This document shows positions 37,900 to 51,433 of a DNA stretch of 64,000 nt, in pieces; position 1 is the stretch's first letter; the number at the start of each line of letters is the position of its first letter. Source of the stretch: Delphinapterus leucas (lineage: Eukaryota > Chordata > Mammalia > Artiodactyla > Monodontidae); contig NW_022098007.1 in NCBI RefSeq assembly GCF_002288925.2, positions 23,236,917 through 23,300,916 of the forward strand. The letters run 5' to 3'. Under the pieces are notes generated by a model, which was given only the letters and a program-made list of their open reading frames with translations, had not been told where the DNA came from and ran no database searches. The translations under genes were made by a program, and so were the position numbers.

Positions 37900-38235
37900 C
37901 TACAGAAAACAAGAAAGCAAAAAGAATATAAAAAATCATCAATGATTCCATCTATTCACAGCTACTGATGTTAACACTTTGGGGGTATTGCTTTCCAGAT
38001 CCATTTGTATGCATGTGTAAACTCATACACACAACATTTTTTTCCACAAAAAATGTTTTGTACTCTGCTTTTTTCACTTAACATGTTTCTGTGTCACTGC
38101 ATATATTTCTGAGTGGCTATATTTTGCTGTATGCATTCACTGTAACTTGTTTACATGATTCTCCACTGTTGATCATTTAGCCTAAACCCAATTTTTCCCT
38201 TATTAAAACAGCATGGGAATGAACATCCTTATGGC
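37900..38235 (-). repeat. Old L1M 3'-end-like fragment
   Basis: Wording such as CTTTCCAGATCCATTTGTAT, CTGCTTTTTTCACTTAACAT and GCATGGGAATGAACATCCTT has the antisense old-L1 3' region pattern. The subfamily cannot be assigned. Confidence 0.5.
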
Positions 38236-38244
38236 TAAATTTTT

Positions 38245-38812
38245 CATCCCTTTATTCAATAAATATTCGTTATTCGTTGAGTACCTTTACTGTGTGTCAG
38301 CCATTGTGTTTAATATTGGGTTACAACAGTGAGCACAAAACACAAAGTTACTACTCATGTGGAATTTAAATTCTAGCAGGAGAGCAGTTGTTAATCAGAT
38401 AATCACATTGTTGAATATGTAGTTTATAACTGAAATGGATTCTCTGAAAGAAAAGGAATACTGTTCTGTGAGAGAATATAGCCAAGGATCCTGACTGGGG
38501 TTAGGGAAGACCTCATTGAGGAAGTGCTGCTTGAGCTGGCAGTTAACTAATTGGAAGAAGTTGAGGGCAGGTTGGTGTTTCAGAGAGAGAGATTATTCCA
38601 GACAAAGTGAAAGGTATTGTGCAAAGGCCTTGTGGCAGGAGGGATTATAGTCTGTTTGAGGAGCTGAAAGAAAGGCGTGAACACTGAAAGCAGTAGTATA
38701 AGACATGACTAGAGAGGAAGCTAGAGGCCAGGGCAAGCAGAGCCTCATAAGCCATGGTATGGACTTTGATCTTTATCCTAGGAGTGATAGGATGCCACTG
38801 AAGGGTTTTTCT
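38245..38812 (-). repeat. L2 fragment, antisense (left half)
   Basis: It runs from TTTATTCAATAAATATTCGT through CAAAGGCCTTGTGGCAGGAG and AGCCTCATAAGCCATGGTAT to GATGCCACTGAAGGGTTTTT, a typical antisense L2 order. It resumes at 39310 after a block of L1 and simple repeat. Confidence 0.78.
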
Positions 38813-38814
38813 GT

Positions 38815-39178
38815 TTGTTTGTTTACTTCAATTTATATTTTTTATTAATTAAAATTTTATTAATTTTTTTAAAAGGTAACACATTCACATGGTTCAAAAT
38901 TCAAAAGGAACAAAAGGATACAGAATTTTAAAAAAATCTTCCCCCTACCCTGTTCCCCCTCCCAGAGGCAAACATTATTACCAATTTCTTTGGTATCTTT
39001 CCAGAGATGATCTTTGAATATAAAAACAAATATTTAGGAGTGCCCATCTCTTAAAAATTTCACCAAAACAAAGTATTATCTTTGCTAATCTGATCAGATA
39101 AAAAATATATCAGAGTTGTTTTAATTTGCACTTTTTATTTGTATGAGTAAAGTTGAGCATCCTTTTATATTTAGGGCC

Positions 39179-39225
<47 letters not shown>

Positions 39226-39308
39226 GCAATGCTTTATTTTTGAATTTTATTTAATTTTTTTATACAACAGGTTCTTATTAGTTATCTATTTTATGTATAT
39301 TATATGCA
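38815..39308 (-). repeat. L1-derived insertion block with GT/AT repeat
   Basis: The first part (AAAAGGTAACACATTCACAT, GGTTCAAAATTCAAAAGGAA, CAGAGGCAAACATTATTACC) is an old antisense L1 3' end. The last about 80 bp (TATACAACAGGTTCTTATTAG) matches the artiodactyl L1 3' terminus and may be a separate tiny insertion. Between them lies a (GT)n(AT)n repeat at 39179-39222. Confidence 0.6.
39179..39222 (+). repeat. (GT)n(AT)n microsatellite
   Basis: About 8 GT units pass directly into about 14 AT units. A likely length-variable site. Confidence 0.95.
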
Positions 39309-39440
39309 TTGAAGGATTTTAAACTGAGTAATATCTGATTGCAGGCTGAACTAATCGGACCAGGAGCAGAGCGGATGCAAGGAGATCAGTTAGGAGATTG
39401 TTGCAGTGGTTTATGTGAGAAAGATGATAGCTTGGATTAC
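39309..39440 (-). repeat. L2 fragment, antisense (right half)
   Basis: It continues the L2 order broken at 38812: GGATTTTAAACTGAGTAATA, GATCAGTTAGGAGATTGTTG, CAGTGGTTTATGTGAGAAAG. Confidence 0.72.
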
Positions 39441-39763
39441 GTTTGTGGTGGAAACAGAAAGAAGTAGACAAATTCAAGAGATTTTTAGGAAGTAAAATTG
39501 ATTCAACTTGGAGAATATTCATATATTTTTTTAAAGCATTAAGTTCCCAGAAGTGGAATTCTCAACGCAAAGGGCAGAATTATTTTAAAAGCTTATGGCA
39601 GATATCACATTGCTTTCCAGAAAGATTATTTCAGTGCACTCTCCCATTAGCAGTGTATTAGAGTACCTATTTCCATATACCTTCACCAACAATGAGCATT
39701 AACTTTCTTCTTATTTTTTAATACCTTTTACAGAAATTGATTAGATACTTCAATTTTTAAAAT

Positions 39764-40078
39764 ACATTTATTTATTTATTTTTGGCTGCACTGGGTCTTC
39801 GTTGCTGCACGCGGGCTTTTCTCTAGTTGCAGTGAGCGGGGGCTACTCTTCGTTGTGATGCGTGGGCTTATTGCTGTGGCTTCTCTTGTTACAGAGCATG
39901 GGCTCTAGGCACATGGCTTCAGCAGTTGTGGCTTGAGGGCTCTAGAGTGCAGGCTCAGTAGTTGTGGCACACGGGCTTAGTTGCTCTGTGGCATCTGGGA
40001 TCTTCCCGGACAGGGCTCGAACCCGTGTCTCCTGCATAGGCAGGCGGACTCTCAACCACTGCACCACCAGGGAAGCCC
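39764..40078 (-). mobile_element. CHR-1-like SINE, full length, antisense
   Basis: About 315 bp: a TTTA tail, TTGGCTGCACTGGGTCTTCG, the long tRNA-unrelated body, then the tRNA-derived head ending CTCAACCACTGCACCACCAG. Perfect 21-bp target duplications lie at 39743-39763 and 40079-40099. It sits about 750 bp upstream of exon 4. Confidence 0.94.
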
Positions 40079-40099
40079 AGATACTTCAATTTTTAAAAT

Positions 40100-41618
<1,519 letters not shown>

Positions 41619-41619
41619 A

Positions 41620-41825
41620 TTATAGTCTCAAGTCAGGCTTCCTGGGCTCTGCCTCTTACTAACCTTGTAACCTTGGGTAAATTGCTTACTGTCCATTCCT
41701 TGGTTTCCCAATTTGTAAAATAAGGTAAAATAGGGTTGTCATAAGAATTAAATAAATTAACATATAAAAGACTTAGAACAGTACCTGGCACATTGTAAAA
41801 CATTATATACGTGTTAAAATAAAAA
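41620..41825 (+). repeat. MIR SINE
   Basis: Sense MIR: TCAGGCTTCCTGGGCTCTGC, CTAACCTTGTAACCTTGGGT, TTTCCCAATTTGTAAAATAA, AACAGTACCTGGCACATTGT. Confidence 0.85.
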
Positions 41826-41994
41826 TAGATTTGGATTTCCATCAGAAATATGGTACAAAAAAATGTCTGCTCAAAAGTATAAATGAGATTTGGCTATAAT
41901 TTGGTTATCATTCTATGTATAAGGGTTAATACATTGTTTTAGAACCTAGTTCTTATCACTTACTTCTTCTCTGTGTCCTGTGTGTTCCCTTTTA

Positions 41995-43060
41995 TTTATT
42001 CATTCTTTACCCTATCCTAAAAATATTTGCTGAGAACTTGTCATACAAGTATGGTTCTTGGCCCTGCAGGGTATTCAAATATGAGTAAAGCACATTTTTT
42101 CTCAAATTATAAGGATAAGACAAGTTTTACTTATTGTCATAATACAACATAGGCCACAAATGATTGAAAATAAGTACCATTCAAGTATTGGAGGGCTTCA
42201 AAGGAAAGAACCACCAATATGGGGAGTCAGGAAAGGTTTCACAGAGGAGGTGATGTCTGAGATAGGCCTGGATTGATGAGTAGGATTGTTACAGGTATAG
42301 GAATAACATGGACAAGATGAGAGAGATCATATAGTGTGAGTGGAGAAGTGAGTAGTCCAGTTTTGCTCTAATGAAGAGATAATGTTTCAGAGGAATTAGA
42401 AGTAATCTTGGAAAGATAAATAGAATTCCTACTGTGAAATACCTTAACTGTAAAACTGTAAAATTTATTTAATCATGTTGGAAGTAGGAACCTCTATTTT
42501 GAGTAGAAGAGTAATAAGGTTAGAGCTGTACTTTAGGGAATTAATTTGACTGTTGTATAAGATGAATTAGGGTGGTGAGAGACCTAAAGTAGGGATACCA
42601 TTCATTCATTTTCATTTCATGCATTCATTCAGCAAACACTTACCAGCCAGTTAGGAGGCTAATGTAATAGCCTAGATGAGAAGTAATAGTAGTTTGTACT
42701 GGAGCGGATGATAAAGATGGTAATATGGAGAGAAGAGATGCCAGGGATATTGTGAATTAAGGAAGGTAGAATCAACAAGACTTAGCAATGGATGAGATAT
42801 TAAAAGTAAAAAACAGAATAGGATTCAAAGATGATGCCAAGGATGAGAGAATGGTAATGCCTTTAACAGAAGTAGGTAGTAAGTCGGGAAGTCTTGTTTG
42901 GGAAGATGAAAATTTTGGTTTCGGGCATGTTAAGTTTGAGGTGCCAGTGGAACATCAAGTGGCTCATAATACAAAATGCAAGACAAGCTCAGGAAGGAGC
43001 CCAGGGCTAGAGATATTGAGGTGATAGTTGAAACAATGCAAATTAATGAGTTCATCAAAG
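41995..43060 (-). repeat. L2 long antisense fragment
   Basis: About 1 kb in L2 antisense order: ATTCATTCTTTACC and AAAATATTTGCTGAGAACTT at the 3' terminus, GGAAAGGTTTCACAGAGGAG, GGGATACCATTCATTC (a local rearrangement or second copy), CCAGTTAGGAGGCTAATGTA, then GGGCATGTTAAGTTTGAGGT and GGCTAGAGATATTGAGGTG. Confidence 0.75.
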
Positions 43061-44130
43061 AAAAGAACAAATAGACAACAACTGCAGACGTCACTTGTGA
43101 TAAATGTGTTCCTGTAGGGAAGTAAATAATAGTGGAAAAAGGGAAGGCATGATTAGAGAGTAAAACCAAAATAATTCAGTCAGACTCCATCTATTTTCTT
43201 GTCTCCTTTCTCATCTATGGGCTCTGGTGAGTACTCTCCCAGCGAACTTCCCTGGGAGAGAATTTAAATGAAGATTCTGAGCAACAAACCAAGAATCCAT
43301 ACTTTATTCTCTTTGTCAAGCCGAAAAGAGAGAACTGTATTACAAATCTAATTTTGTTAGCTAATGTTGAAAAATTTTAACTCATATTCATTTTTAGAAC
43401 AGTATTGGTTGCTGAATTGTCTTTTACCTACAAATTACTGAAGGATAAGGATTCTTCTGAGCTCCTGTGCAAGGCAGTATTAGCAAATTGCTCTTTATTC
43501 CTTCATGTGATTGTAAGTACCTTGCCGACAAGTTAAAGGCAGATTGTTTTCTGGACTTTATTTTGAATTGAAGAGAGCAGATTAGAAGATGACCAAGCTA
43601 GTCAAAGGGAGGAGTCCTAAGTACTGACATTTGTGTTAGAGTTTGTTTTTAGAGTGAATTTCAGTCCTTCAAAATGTAAATTTTTGTTGTTTGGTGACAG
43701 GTCGATATCAGGTATAAAATGCAGACCAAGTTAACATCCATAAGGACTGAAGTATTTTCAGAAGGCTAATATTTGATTCTTCCGTCAACAAACACTGAGC
43801 ACCCATAGAATGGAAAGTGCTGTACTAATCTCATATAAACTGATTACAAGTAAACAAATTAATATAGAGAAATAAGTTTTCCAAATGTATGTTTGATTTC
43901 TTTTGGATCAGGAAAAGGAGGAAATTACCAGGTGTTATGATGCATGCTGGTACTTTCAGAGCATATATATTAAAAGTTTTCTTTCACTAGGTAGGAACTA
44001 CACCACAGAGCAACTTTAGGAATGTAGAGCATAGTAGTAGCATTTAACCATTCCTAATATCATTTGTTCAGCTTCTATACTGTCCTCAGTTTAAAAATAA
44101 TCACTCTACCAAATCTTTAAAACCTAGTCA
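43061..44130. other. Unassigned intron sequence
   Basis: No gene or named repeat. It ends in a TTTA-rich run beside the large L1. Confidence 0.4.
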
Positions 44131-44592
44131 TTATTTATTTATTTATTTAACACCTTTATTGGAGTATAATTGCTTTACAGTGTTGTGTTAGTTACTGCTG
44201 TATGACAAAGTGCATCAGCTATATGTATACATATATCCCCATATCCCCTCCCTCTTGTGTCTCCCTCCCACCCTCCCTATCCCACCCCTCTAGATGGATA
44301 CAAAGCAGCTAGCTGATCTTGCTTTGCTATGTGGCTGCTTCCTACTAACTAGCTGTTTTACATTTGGTAGTGTATATATGTCCATGCCACTCTCGCACTT
44401 CGACCCAGTTTACCCTTCCCCCTCCCCATGTCCTCAAGTCCATTCTCTACGTCTGCGTCTTCATTCCTGTCCTACGCCTAGGTTCTTCACAACGTTTTTT
44501 TTTCTTTAGATTCCATATATATGTGTTAGCATATGGTATTTGTTTTTCTCTTTCTGACTTACTTCACTCTGTATGACAGTCTCTAGGTCCAT

Positions 44593-45925
44593 TCACCTCA
44601 CTACAAATAACTCAATTTCGTTTCTTTTTATGGCTGAGTAATATTCCATTGTATATATGTGCCACTTCTTCTTTATCCATTCATCTGTCGATGGACACTT
44701 AGGTTGCTTCCATGTCCTGGCTATTGTAAATAGAGCTTCAATGAACATTGTGGTACATGACTCTTTTTGAATTATGGTTTTCTCAGGGTATATGCCCAGT
44801 AGTGGGATTGCTGGGTCGTATGGTAGTTCTATTGTCAGTTTCTTCAAGAACCTCCATACTGTTCTCCATAGGGGCTGTATCAATTTACATTCCCACCAGC
44901 AGTGCAGTAGGGTTCCCTTTTCTCCACACCCTCTCCAGCATTAATTGTTTGTAGATTTTTTGATGATGGCCGTTCTAACTGGTATGAGGTGATACCTCAT
45001 TGTAGTTTTGATTTGCATTTCTCTAATGATTAACAATGTTGAACATCCTTTCATGTGTTTGTTGGCCATTTGTATATCTTCTTTGGAGAAATGTCAGTTT
45101 AGGTCTTCTACCCATTTTTGGATTGGGTTGTTTGTGTTTTTGATATTGAGCTGCATGAGCTGCTTGTATATTTTGGAGATTAATCCTCTGTCAGTTGCTT
45201 TGTTTGCAAATTTTTTCTGCCTTTCTGGGGGTTCTCTTTTCCTCTTGCTTATGGTTTCCATTGCTGTGCAAAAGCTTTTAGATTTGATTAGGTTTATTTT
45301 TGTTTTTATTTCCCTTTCTCTAGGAGATGGGTCAAAAAGGATCTTGCTGTGATTTATGTCATAGAGTGTTCTGCCTGTATTTTTCTCTAAGAGTTTGATA
45401 GTGTCTGGCCTTACATTTAGGTCGTTAATCCATTTTGAGTTTATTTTTGTGTATGGTGTTAGGGAGTGTTCTATTTTCATTCCTTTACACGTAGCTATGC
45501 AGTTTTCCCAGCACCACTTGTCAAAGAGGCTGTCTTTTCTCCATTGTATATTCTTGCCTCCTTTCTCAAAGATAAGGGGACCATATGTGCATGGGTTTAT
45601 CTTTGGCCTTTCTATCCTGTTCCATTGATCTGTATTTCTGTTTTTGTTCCAGTACCATACTGCCTTGATTACTGTAGCTTTATAGTATAGTCTGAAGACA
45701 GGGAGCCTGATTCCTCCAGCTCCGTTTATCTTCCTCAAGATTGCTTTGGCTATTCAGGGTCCTTTGTGTTTCCATACAAATTGTGAAATTTTTTGTTCTA
45801 GGTCTGTAAAACCTGCCATTGGTAGTTTGATAGGTATTGCTTTGAATCTGTAGATTGCTTTGTGTAGTATATTCATTTCCACAGTGTTTCTTCTTCCAAT
45901 CCAAGAACATGGTATATCTCTCCAT
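44593..45925 (-). pseudogene. L1 ORF2p C-terminal region, broken
   Basis: Frames at 45680-45925, 45094-45738 and 44593-44883 carry the ORF2p thumb and C-terminal text in order: [51 protein letters not shown] and the final [17 protein letters not shown]. At least two frame changes separate them. Confidence 0.9.
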
Positions 45926-46751
45926 CTATTTGTATCATCTTTAATTTCTTTCTCAGTGTCTTATAGTTTTCTGCATACAGGTCTTTTGTCTCCTTGGGTA
46001 GGTTTATTCCTACGTATTTTATTCTTTTTGTTGCACTGGTAAATGGGAGTGTTTCCTTAATTTCTCTTTCAGATTTTTCATCATTAGTGTATAGGAATTC
46101 AAGAGATTTCTGTGCATTAACTTTGTATCCTGCTACTTTACCAAATTCATTGATTAGCTCTAGTAGTTTTCTGGTAGCATCTTTAGCATTCTCTATGTAC
46201 AGTATCATGTCATCTACAAACAGTGACAGTTTTACTACTTCTTTTCCGATTTGGATTCCTTTTATTTCTTTTTCTTGTCTGATTGCTGTGGCTAAGGCTT
46301 CCAAAGCTATGTTGAGTAATAGTGGTGAGAGTGGGCAACCTTGTCTCGTTCCTGATCTTAGTGGAAATGGTTTCAGTTTTTCACCATTGAGAACAATGCT
46401 AGCTGTGGGTTTGTCATATATGGCCCTTATTATGTTGAGATAAGTTCCCTCTATGCCTACTTTCTGGCACGTTTTTATCATAAACAGATGTTGAATTTTA
46501 TCAAAAGCTTTTTCTGCATCTGTTGAGATTATCATACGGTTTTTATCCTTCAGTTTGTTAATATGGTTTATCACATTGACTAATTTGCATATATTGAAGA
46601 ATCCTTGCATTCCTGGGATCAACCCCACTTGATCATGGTGTATGATCCTTTTAATGTGCTGTTGGATTCTGTTTCCTAGTATTTTGTTGAGGATTTTTGC
46701 ATCTATGTTCGTCAGTGATATTGACCTGTAGTTTTCTTTTTCTTGTGACAT
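45873..46751 (-). pseudogene. L1 ORF2p reverse transcriptase, FVDD variant
   Basis: This 292-aa open block covers the RT core: [46 protein letters not shown] (first catalytic Asp) and [20 protein letters not shown]. In the catalytic box FADD is replaced by FVDD (codon GTA at 46215-46217). The Ala to Val is a single C-to-T change from GCA, which the other L1 still has. Upstream frames (46853-47086) are shifted. Confidence 0.9.
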
Positions 46752-47389
46752 CTTTGCTGCTTTTGGTATCAGGGTGATGGTGGCCTCATGGAATGAGTTT
46801 GGGAGTGTTTTTCCCTCTGCTATATTTTGGAAGGATTTGAGAAGAATAGATGTTAGCTCTTCTCTAAATGTTTGATAGAATTCACCTGTGAAGCCATCTG
46901 GTCCTGGGCTTTCTTTGTTGGAAGATTTTTAATCACAGTTTCAATTTCAGTGCTTGTAATTGGTCTGTTCATATTTTCTCTTTCTTCCTGGTTCAGTCTC
47001 GGAAGGTTGTGCTTTTCTAAGAATTTGTCCATTCCTTCCAGGTTGTCCATTTTATTGGTGTAGAGTTGCTTGTAGTAATCTCTCATGATCCTTTGTATTT
47101 CTGCAGTGTCAGTTGTTACTTCTCCTTTTTCATTTCTAATTCAAGTGATTTGAGTCTTCTCCCTTTTTTTCTTGATGAGTCTGGCTAATGGTTTATCAGT
47201 TTTGCTTATCTTCTCAAAGAACCAGCTTTTAGTTTTATTGATCTTTGCTATCGTTTCCTTCATTTCTTTTTCATTTATTTCTGATCTGATCTTTATGATT
47301 TCTTTCCTTCTGCTGACTTTGGGGTTTTTTTGTTCTTCTTTCTCTGATTGCTTTAGGTATAAGGTTAGGTTGTTTATTTGAGATGTTTC

Positions 47390-48313
47390 TTATTTCTTGA
47401 GGTAGGATTGTGTTGCTATAAACTTCCCTCTTAGAGCTGCTTTTGCTGCATCCCATAGGTTTTGTGTCATCATGTTTTCATTATCATTTGTTTCTAGGTA
47501 TTTTTTGATTTCCTGTTTGATTTCTTCAGTGATCTCTTGGTTATTTAGTAGTGTATTGTTTAGCCTCCATGTGTTTGTATTTTTTACACACTTTTTCCTG
47601 TAATTGATATCTAGTTCCATATTGTTGTGGTCAGAAAGATGCTCAATACAATTTCAATTTTATTAAATTTACCAAGACTTGATTTGTGACCCAAGATATG
47701 ATCTATCCTGGACAATGTTCCATGAGCACTTAAGAAGAAAGTGTATTCTGCTGTTTTTGGATGGAATGTCCTGTAAATATCAGTTAAGTCCATCTTGTTT
47801 AATGTATCATTTAAAGCTTGTGTTTCCTTATTGATTTTCATTTTGGATGGTCTGTCCATTGGTGAAAGTGAGGTGTTAAAGTCCCCTACTATGAATGTGT
47901 TACTGTCAATTTCCCCTTTTATGGCTGTTAACATTTGCCTTATGTATTGAGGTGCTCCTGTGTTGGGTGCATAGACATTTACAATTGTTATATCTTCTTC
48001 CTGGCTCAATCCCTTGATCGTTATGTAGTGTCCTTCTTTGTCTCTTGTAATAATCTTTATTTTAAAGTCCTATATTGTCTGATATGAGAATTGCTACTCC
48101 AGCTTTCTTTTGATTTTCATTTGCATGGAATATCTTTTCCCATCCCCTCCCTTTCAGTCTGTATGTGTCCCTAGGTCTGAAGTGGGTCTCTTGTACACAG
48201 CATATATACAGGAATTGTTTTTGTATCCATTCAACCAGTGTATATCTTTTGGTTGGAGCATTTAATCCATTTACTTCTAAGGTTGTTATCAATATGTATG
48301 TTTCTATTACCAT
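47390..48313 (-). pseudogene. L1 ORF2p endonuclease domain, broken
   Basis: Three frames hold the AP-like endonuclease: 48062-48313 (VNGLNAPTKRYTLVEWIQ, CVQETHF with the catalytic Glu), 47611-48009 (IVNVYAPNTGAPQYIRQML, IVGDFNTSLSPMDRPSK) and 47390-47620. Known active-site phrases are visible but separated by frame breaks. Confidence 0.88.
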
Positions 48314-48379
48314 TTTCTTAATTGTTCTGAGTTTGTTATTGAAGGTCTTTTCCTCCTGTTGTGTTTCCTGCCTAGAGAA

Positions 48380-49262
48380 GTTCTCTTAGCATTTGTTGTA
48401 AAGCTGGTTTGGTGGTGCTAAATTCTCTTAGCTTTTGCTTGTCTGTAAAGGTTTTAATTTCTCCATCGAATCTGAATGAGATCCTTGCTGGGTAGAGTAA
48501 TCTTGGTTGTAGGTTTTTCCCTTTCATCACTTAAAATGTGTCCTGCCACTCCCTTCTTGCTTACAGAGTTTCTGCTGAAAAGTCAGCTGTTAACCTTATT
48601 GGAGGTTCCCTTGTGTTTGTTGCTTTTCCCTTGGTGCTTTTAATATTTTTTTCTTGTATTTAATTTTTGATAGTTGGATTAATATATGTGTCTTAGCATG
48701 TTTCTCCTTGATTTTTTCCTGTATGAGATTCTCTGTACTTCCTGGACTTCATTGACTATTTCCTTTCCCGTATTAGGGATGTTTTCAACTATAATCTCTT
48801 CAAATATTTTCTCAGTCCCTTTTTTTTCTCTTCTTCTTCTGGTACCCCTATAATTTGAATGTTGGTGCATTTGATCTTGTTCCAGAGGTCTCTGAGAGTG
48901 TCTTCAATTCGTTTCATTCTTTTTTCTTTATTCTGCTCTGCAGTAGTTATTTCCACTATTTTATCTTCCAGGTCACTTATCCATTCTTCTGCCTCAGTTT
49001 TTCTGCTATTGATTCCTTCTAGAGAATTTTTTATTTCATTTATTGTGATGTTCATCATTGTTTGTTTGCTCTTTAGTTCTTCTAGGACCTTGTTAAACGT
49101 TTCTTGTATTTTCTGCCTTGTATTTTCAGGATTTTGGATCATCTTTACTATCATTGCTCTGAAATCTTTTTCATGTAGACTGTCTATTTCCTCTTCTTTT
49201 GTCTGGTCTGGTGGATTTTTACCTTGCTCCTTCATCTGCTGTGTGTTTGTTAGTCTTCTCAT
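48380..49262 (-). pseudogene. L1 ORF1p, truncated by frame breaks
   Basis: The start is taken at Met 49262 (MRRLTNTQQMKEQGKNPPDQ), by alignment with the MGRQKHTEQM start of the other L1. The frame is open to 48789 and includes the coiled coil (LEELKSKQTMMNITINEIKN) and the RRM start (CTNIQIIGVPEEEEKKKG). It then shifts into 48679-48870, and the C-terminal domain is lost. The open frame also runs upstream into the 5' UTR. Confidence 0.87.
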
Positions 49263-51421
49263 TTTGCTTAACTTACTGTGTTTGGGGTCTCCTTTTCGCA
49301 GGCTGTAGATTTTCAGTTCCCGTTGTTTTTGGTGTCTGCCCCCAGTGGGTAAGTTTGGTTCAGTGGGTTGTGTAGGCTTCCTGCTGGAGGGGACTAGTGC
49401 CTGTGTTCTGGTGGATGCAGCTGGATCTTGTCTTCCTTGTGGGCAGGACTGCATCTGGTCGTGTGGTTTGGGGTGTCTGTGAATTTACTATGATTTTACA
49501 CAGCCTCTCTCCTGATGGGTGGGTTTGTGTTCCTGTCTTGGTAGTTGTTTTGCATAGTGTGTCCAGCACTGGTCCTTGCTGGTCTTTGAGTGGAGCTGGG
49601 TGTTAGCATTGAGATGGAGATCTCTGGGAGATCTTTCACCATTTGGTAATTCGTGCAGCCGGGAAGTCTCTCATGGATCAGTGTCCTGAAGTCGGCTCTC
49701 CCACGTCAGAGGGTCAGGCCTGACACCTGGCTGGAGCACCAAGACCCTGTCAGCCACACGGCTGAGAAGAAAAGGGAAAGGAAGGAAGGGAGGGAGGGAG
49801 GCAGGGAGCGAGGGAGGAAGGAAGGAGGGAAACAATAGAGTTATTAAAATTTTTAAAAATTATTAAAAATAAAAAAGTGCTATAAAAACAGAAAGAAGAG
49901 AGAAACCAAACCAAAAAACAAATGCACCAATGTTAACAAGTGCTAAAAACTATAGAAAAAAAATGGACAGACAGAACTCTAGGACAGATTGTAAAAGCAA
50001 AGCTATTCAGACAAAATCACATAAAGAAGCATACACATGCACACTCACAAAAAGAGAAAAAGGAAAAATACATATATACGTTTAACAAAAAAGGGAAGAG
50101 AGCAAGCAAATCAATAAACAAATCTACCAATAATAATAAGCTCTAAATACTAAACTAAAATAAGCATAAAACCAGAAACAGATGCAGAAAGCAAACCCCA
50201 AGTCTACAGTTGCTCCGAAGTCCACCGTCTTAATTTTGGGATGATTCGTTGTCTGTTCAGGTGTTCCACAGATGCAGGGTACATCAAGTTGATTGTGGAG
50301 ATTTAATCTGCTGCTTCTGAGGCTTCTCGGAGAAATTTCCATTTCTCTTCTTTGTTAGCACAGCTCCTGGGGCTACGCTTTGGAATTGGCCCTACTTCTG
50401 CATGTAGGTCACCTGAGGGCATCTGTTTCCCGCCCAGACAGGACGGGGTTAAAGTAGCAGCATATTTGGGGGCTGTGGCTCACTCATGATGGCGGGAGGG
50501 AGTGGTATGCAATGAGGGGTGAGTCTGCGGCAGCAGAGGCCAGTGTGATGTTGCACCAGCCTGAGGCGCGCCGTGCGTTCTCTGGGGAAGTTGTCCCTGG
50601 ATCACCGGACCCTGGCAGTGGTGGGCTGCAGAAGCTCCCGGGAGGGGCGGTGTGGATAGTGACCTGTGCTGGCACACAGGCTTCTTGGTGGCTGCAGCAG
50701 CAGCCTTAGCGTTTCATGCCCGCCTCTGGTGTCTATGCTGGTATCCGCGGCTCGCACCCATCTCTGGAGCTCGTTTAGGCATTGCTCTGAATCCCCCCTC
50801 CTCATGCACCCTGAAACAATTGTCTCTTGCCTCTTAGGCAGGTCCAGACTTTTTCCCGGACTCCCTACTGGCTAGCTGTGGCATACTACCCCCGTTCAGG
50901 CTGTGTTCACGCAGCCAACCCCAGTCCTCTCCTTGGGATCTGACCTTGAACGCTGAAGCCTTAGCTCCCAGCCCCCGCCCACCCCGGCAGCTGAGCAGAC
51001 AGGCCTCTCAGACTGGTGAGTGCTGGTCAGCACCCATCCTCTGTGCGGGAGTCTCTCTGCTTTGCCCTCCGCACCCCTGTTGCTGCGCTCTCCACCGTGG
51101 CTCCGAAGCTTCCCCCCTCCGCCACCTGCACTCTCCACCAGTGAAGGGACTTGCTAGTGTGTGGAAACCTTTCCTCCTTCTCAGCTCCCTCCTGCTGGTG
51201 CAGGTCCCATCCCTATTCTTTTGTCTCTGTTTTTTCTCTTTTCTTTTGCCCTACCCAGGTACCTGGGGGAGTTTCTTGCCTTTTGGGAAGTTTGAGGTCT
51301 TCTGCCAGCATTCAGTAGGTGTTTTGTAGGAGTTGTTCCACATGTAGATGTATTTTTGATGTATCTGTTGGGAGGAAGGTGTTCACGTCTTACTCCTTAG
51401 CCATCATGAATTGCGAGTCCC
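49263..51421 (-). promoter_or_regulatory. L1 5' UTR (internal promoter region)
   Basis: About 2.16 kb, GC-rich at 50380-51200, matching the 5' UTR at 18360-20323 along most of its length. It includes an A-rich internal part (49740-50180) and a purine GGAA/GGAG microsatellite at 49760-49832. Frames on both strands at 50480-51330 are by-products of high GC. Any antisense promoter would read toward the missing ABCB7 exon 5. Confidence 0.72.
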
Positions 51422-51433
51422 TTATTTATTTTT

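Larger units (their letters stand above)
44149..51421 (-). mobile_element. Near-full-length L1, antisense (about 7.3 kb)
   Basis: On the minus strand the order is 5' UTR (about 49263-51421), ORF1 (about 48380-49262), ORF2 (about 44590-48320) and 3' UTR (44149-44590). A TTATTTATTT-type candidate target duplication lies at 44131-44148 and 51422-51433. All L1 parts are present and collinear, but ORF1 and ORF2 are broken by several frameshifts and stops. It is the most complete L1 here and lies opposite to ABCB7. Confidence 0.92.
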
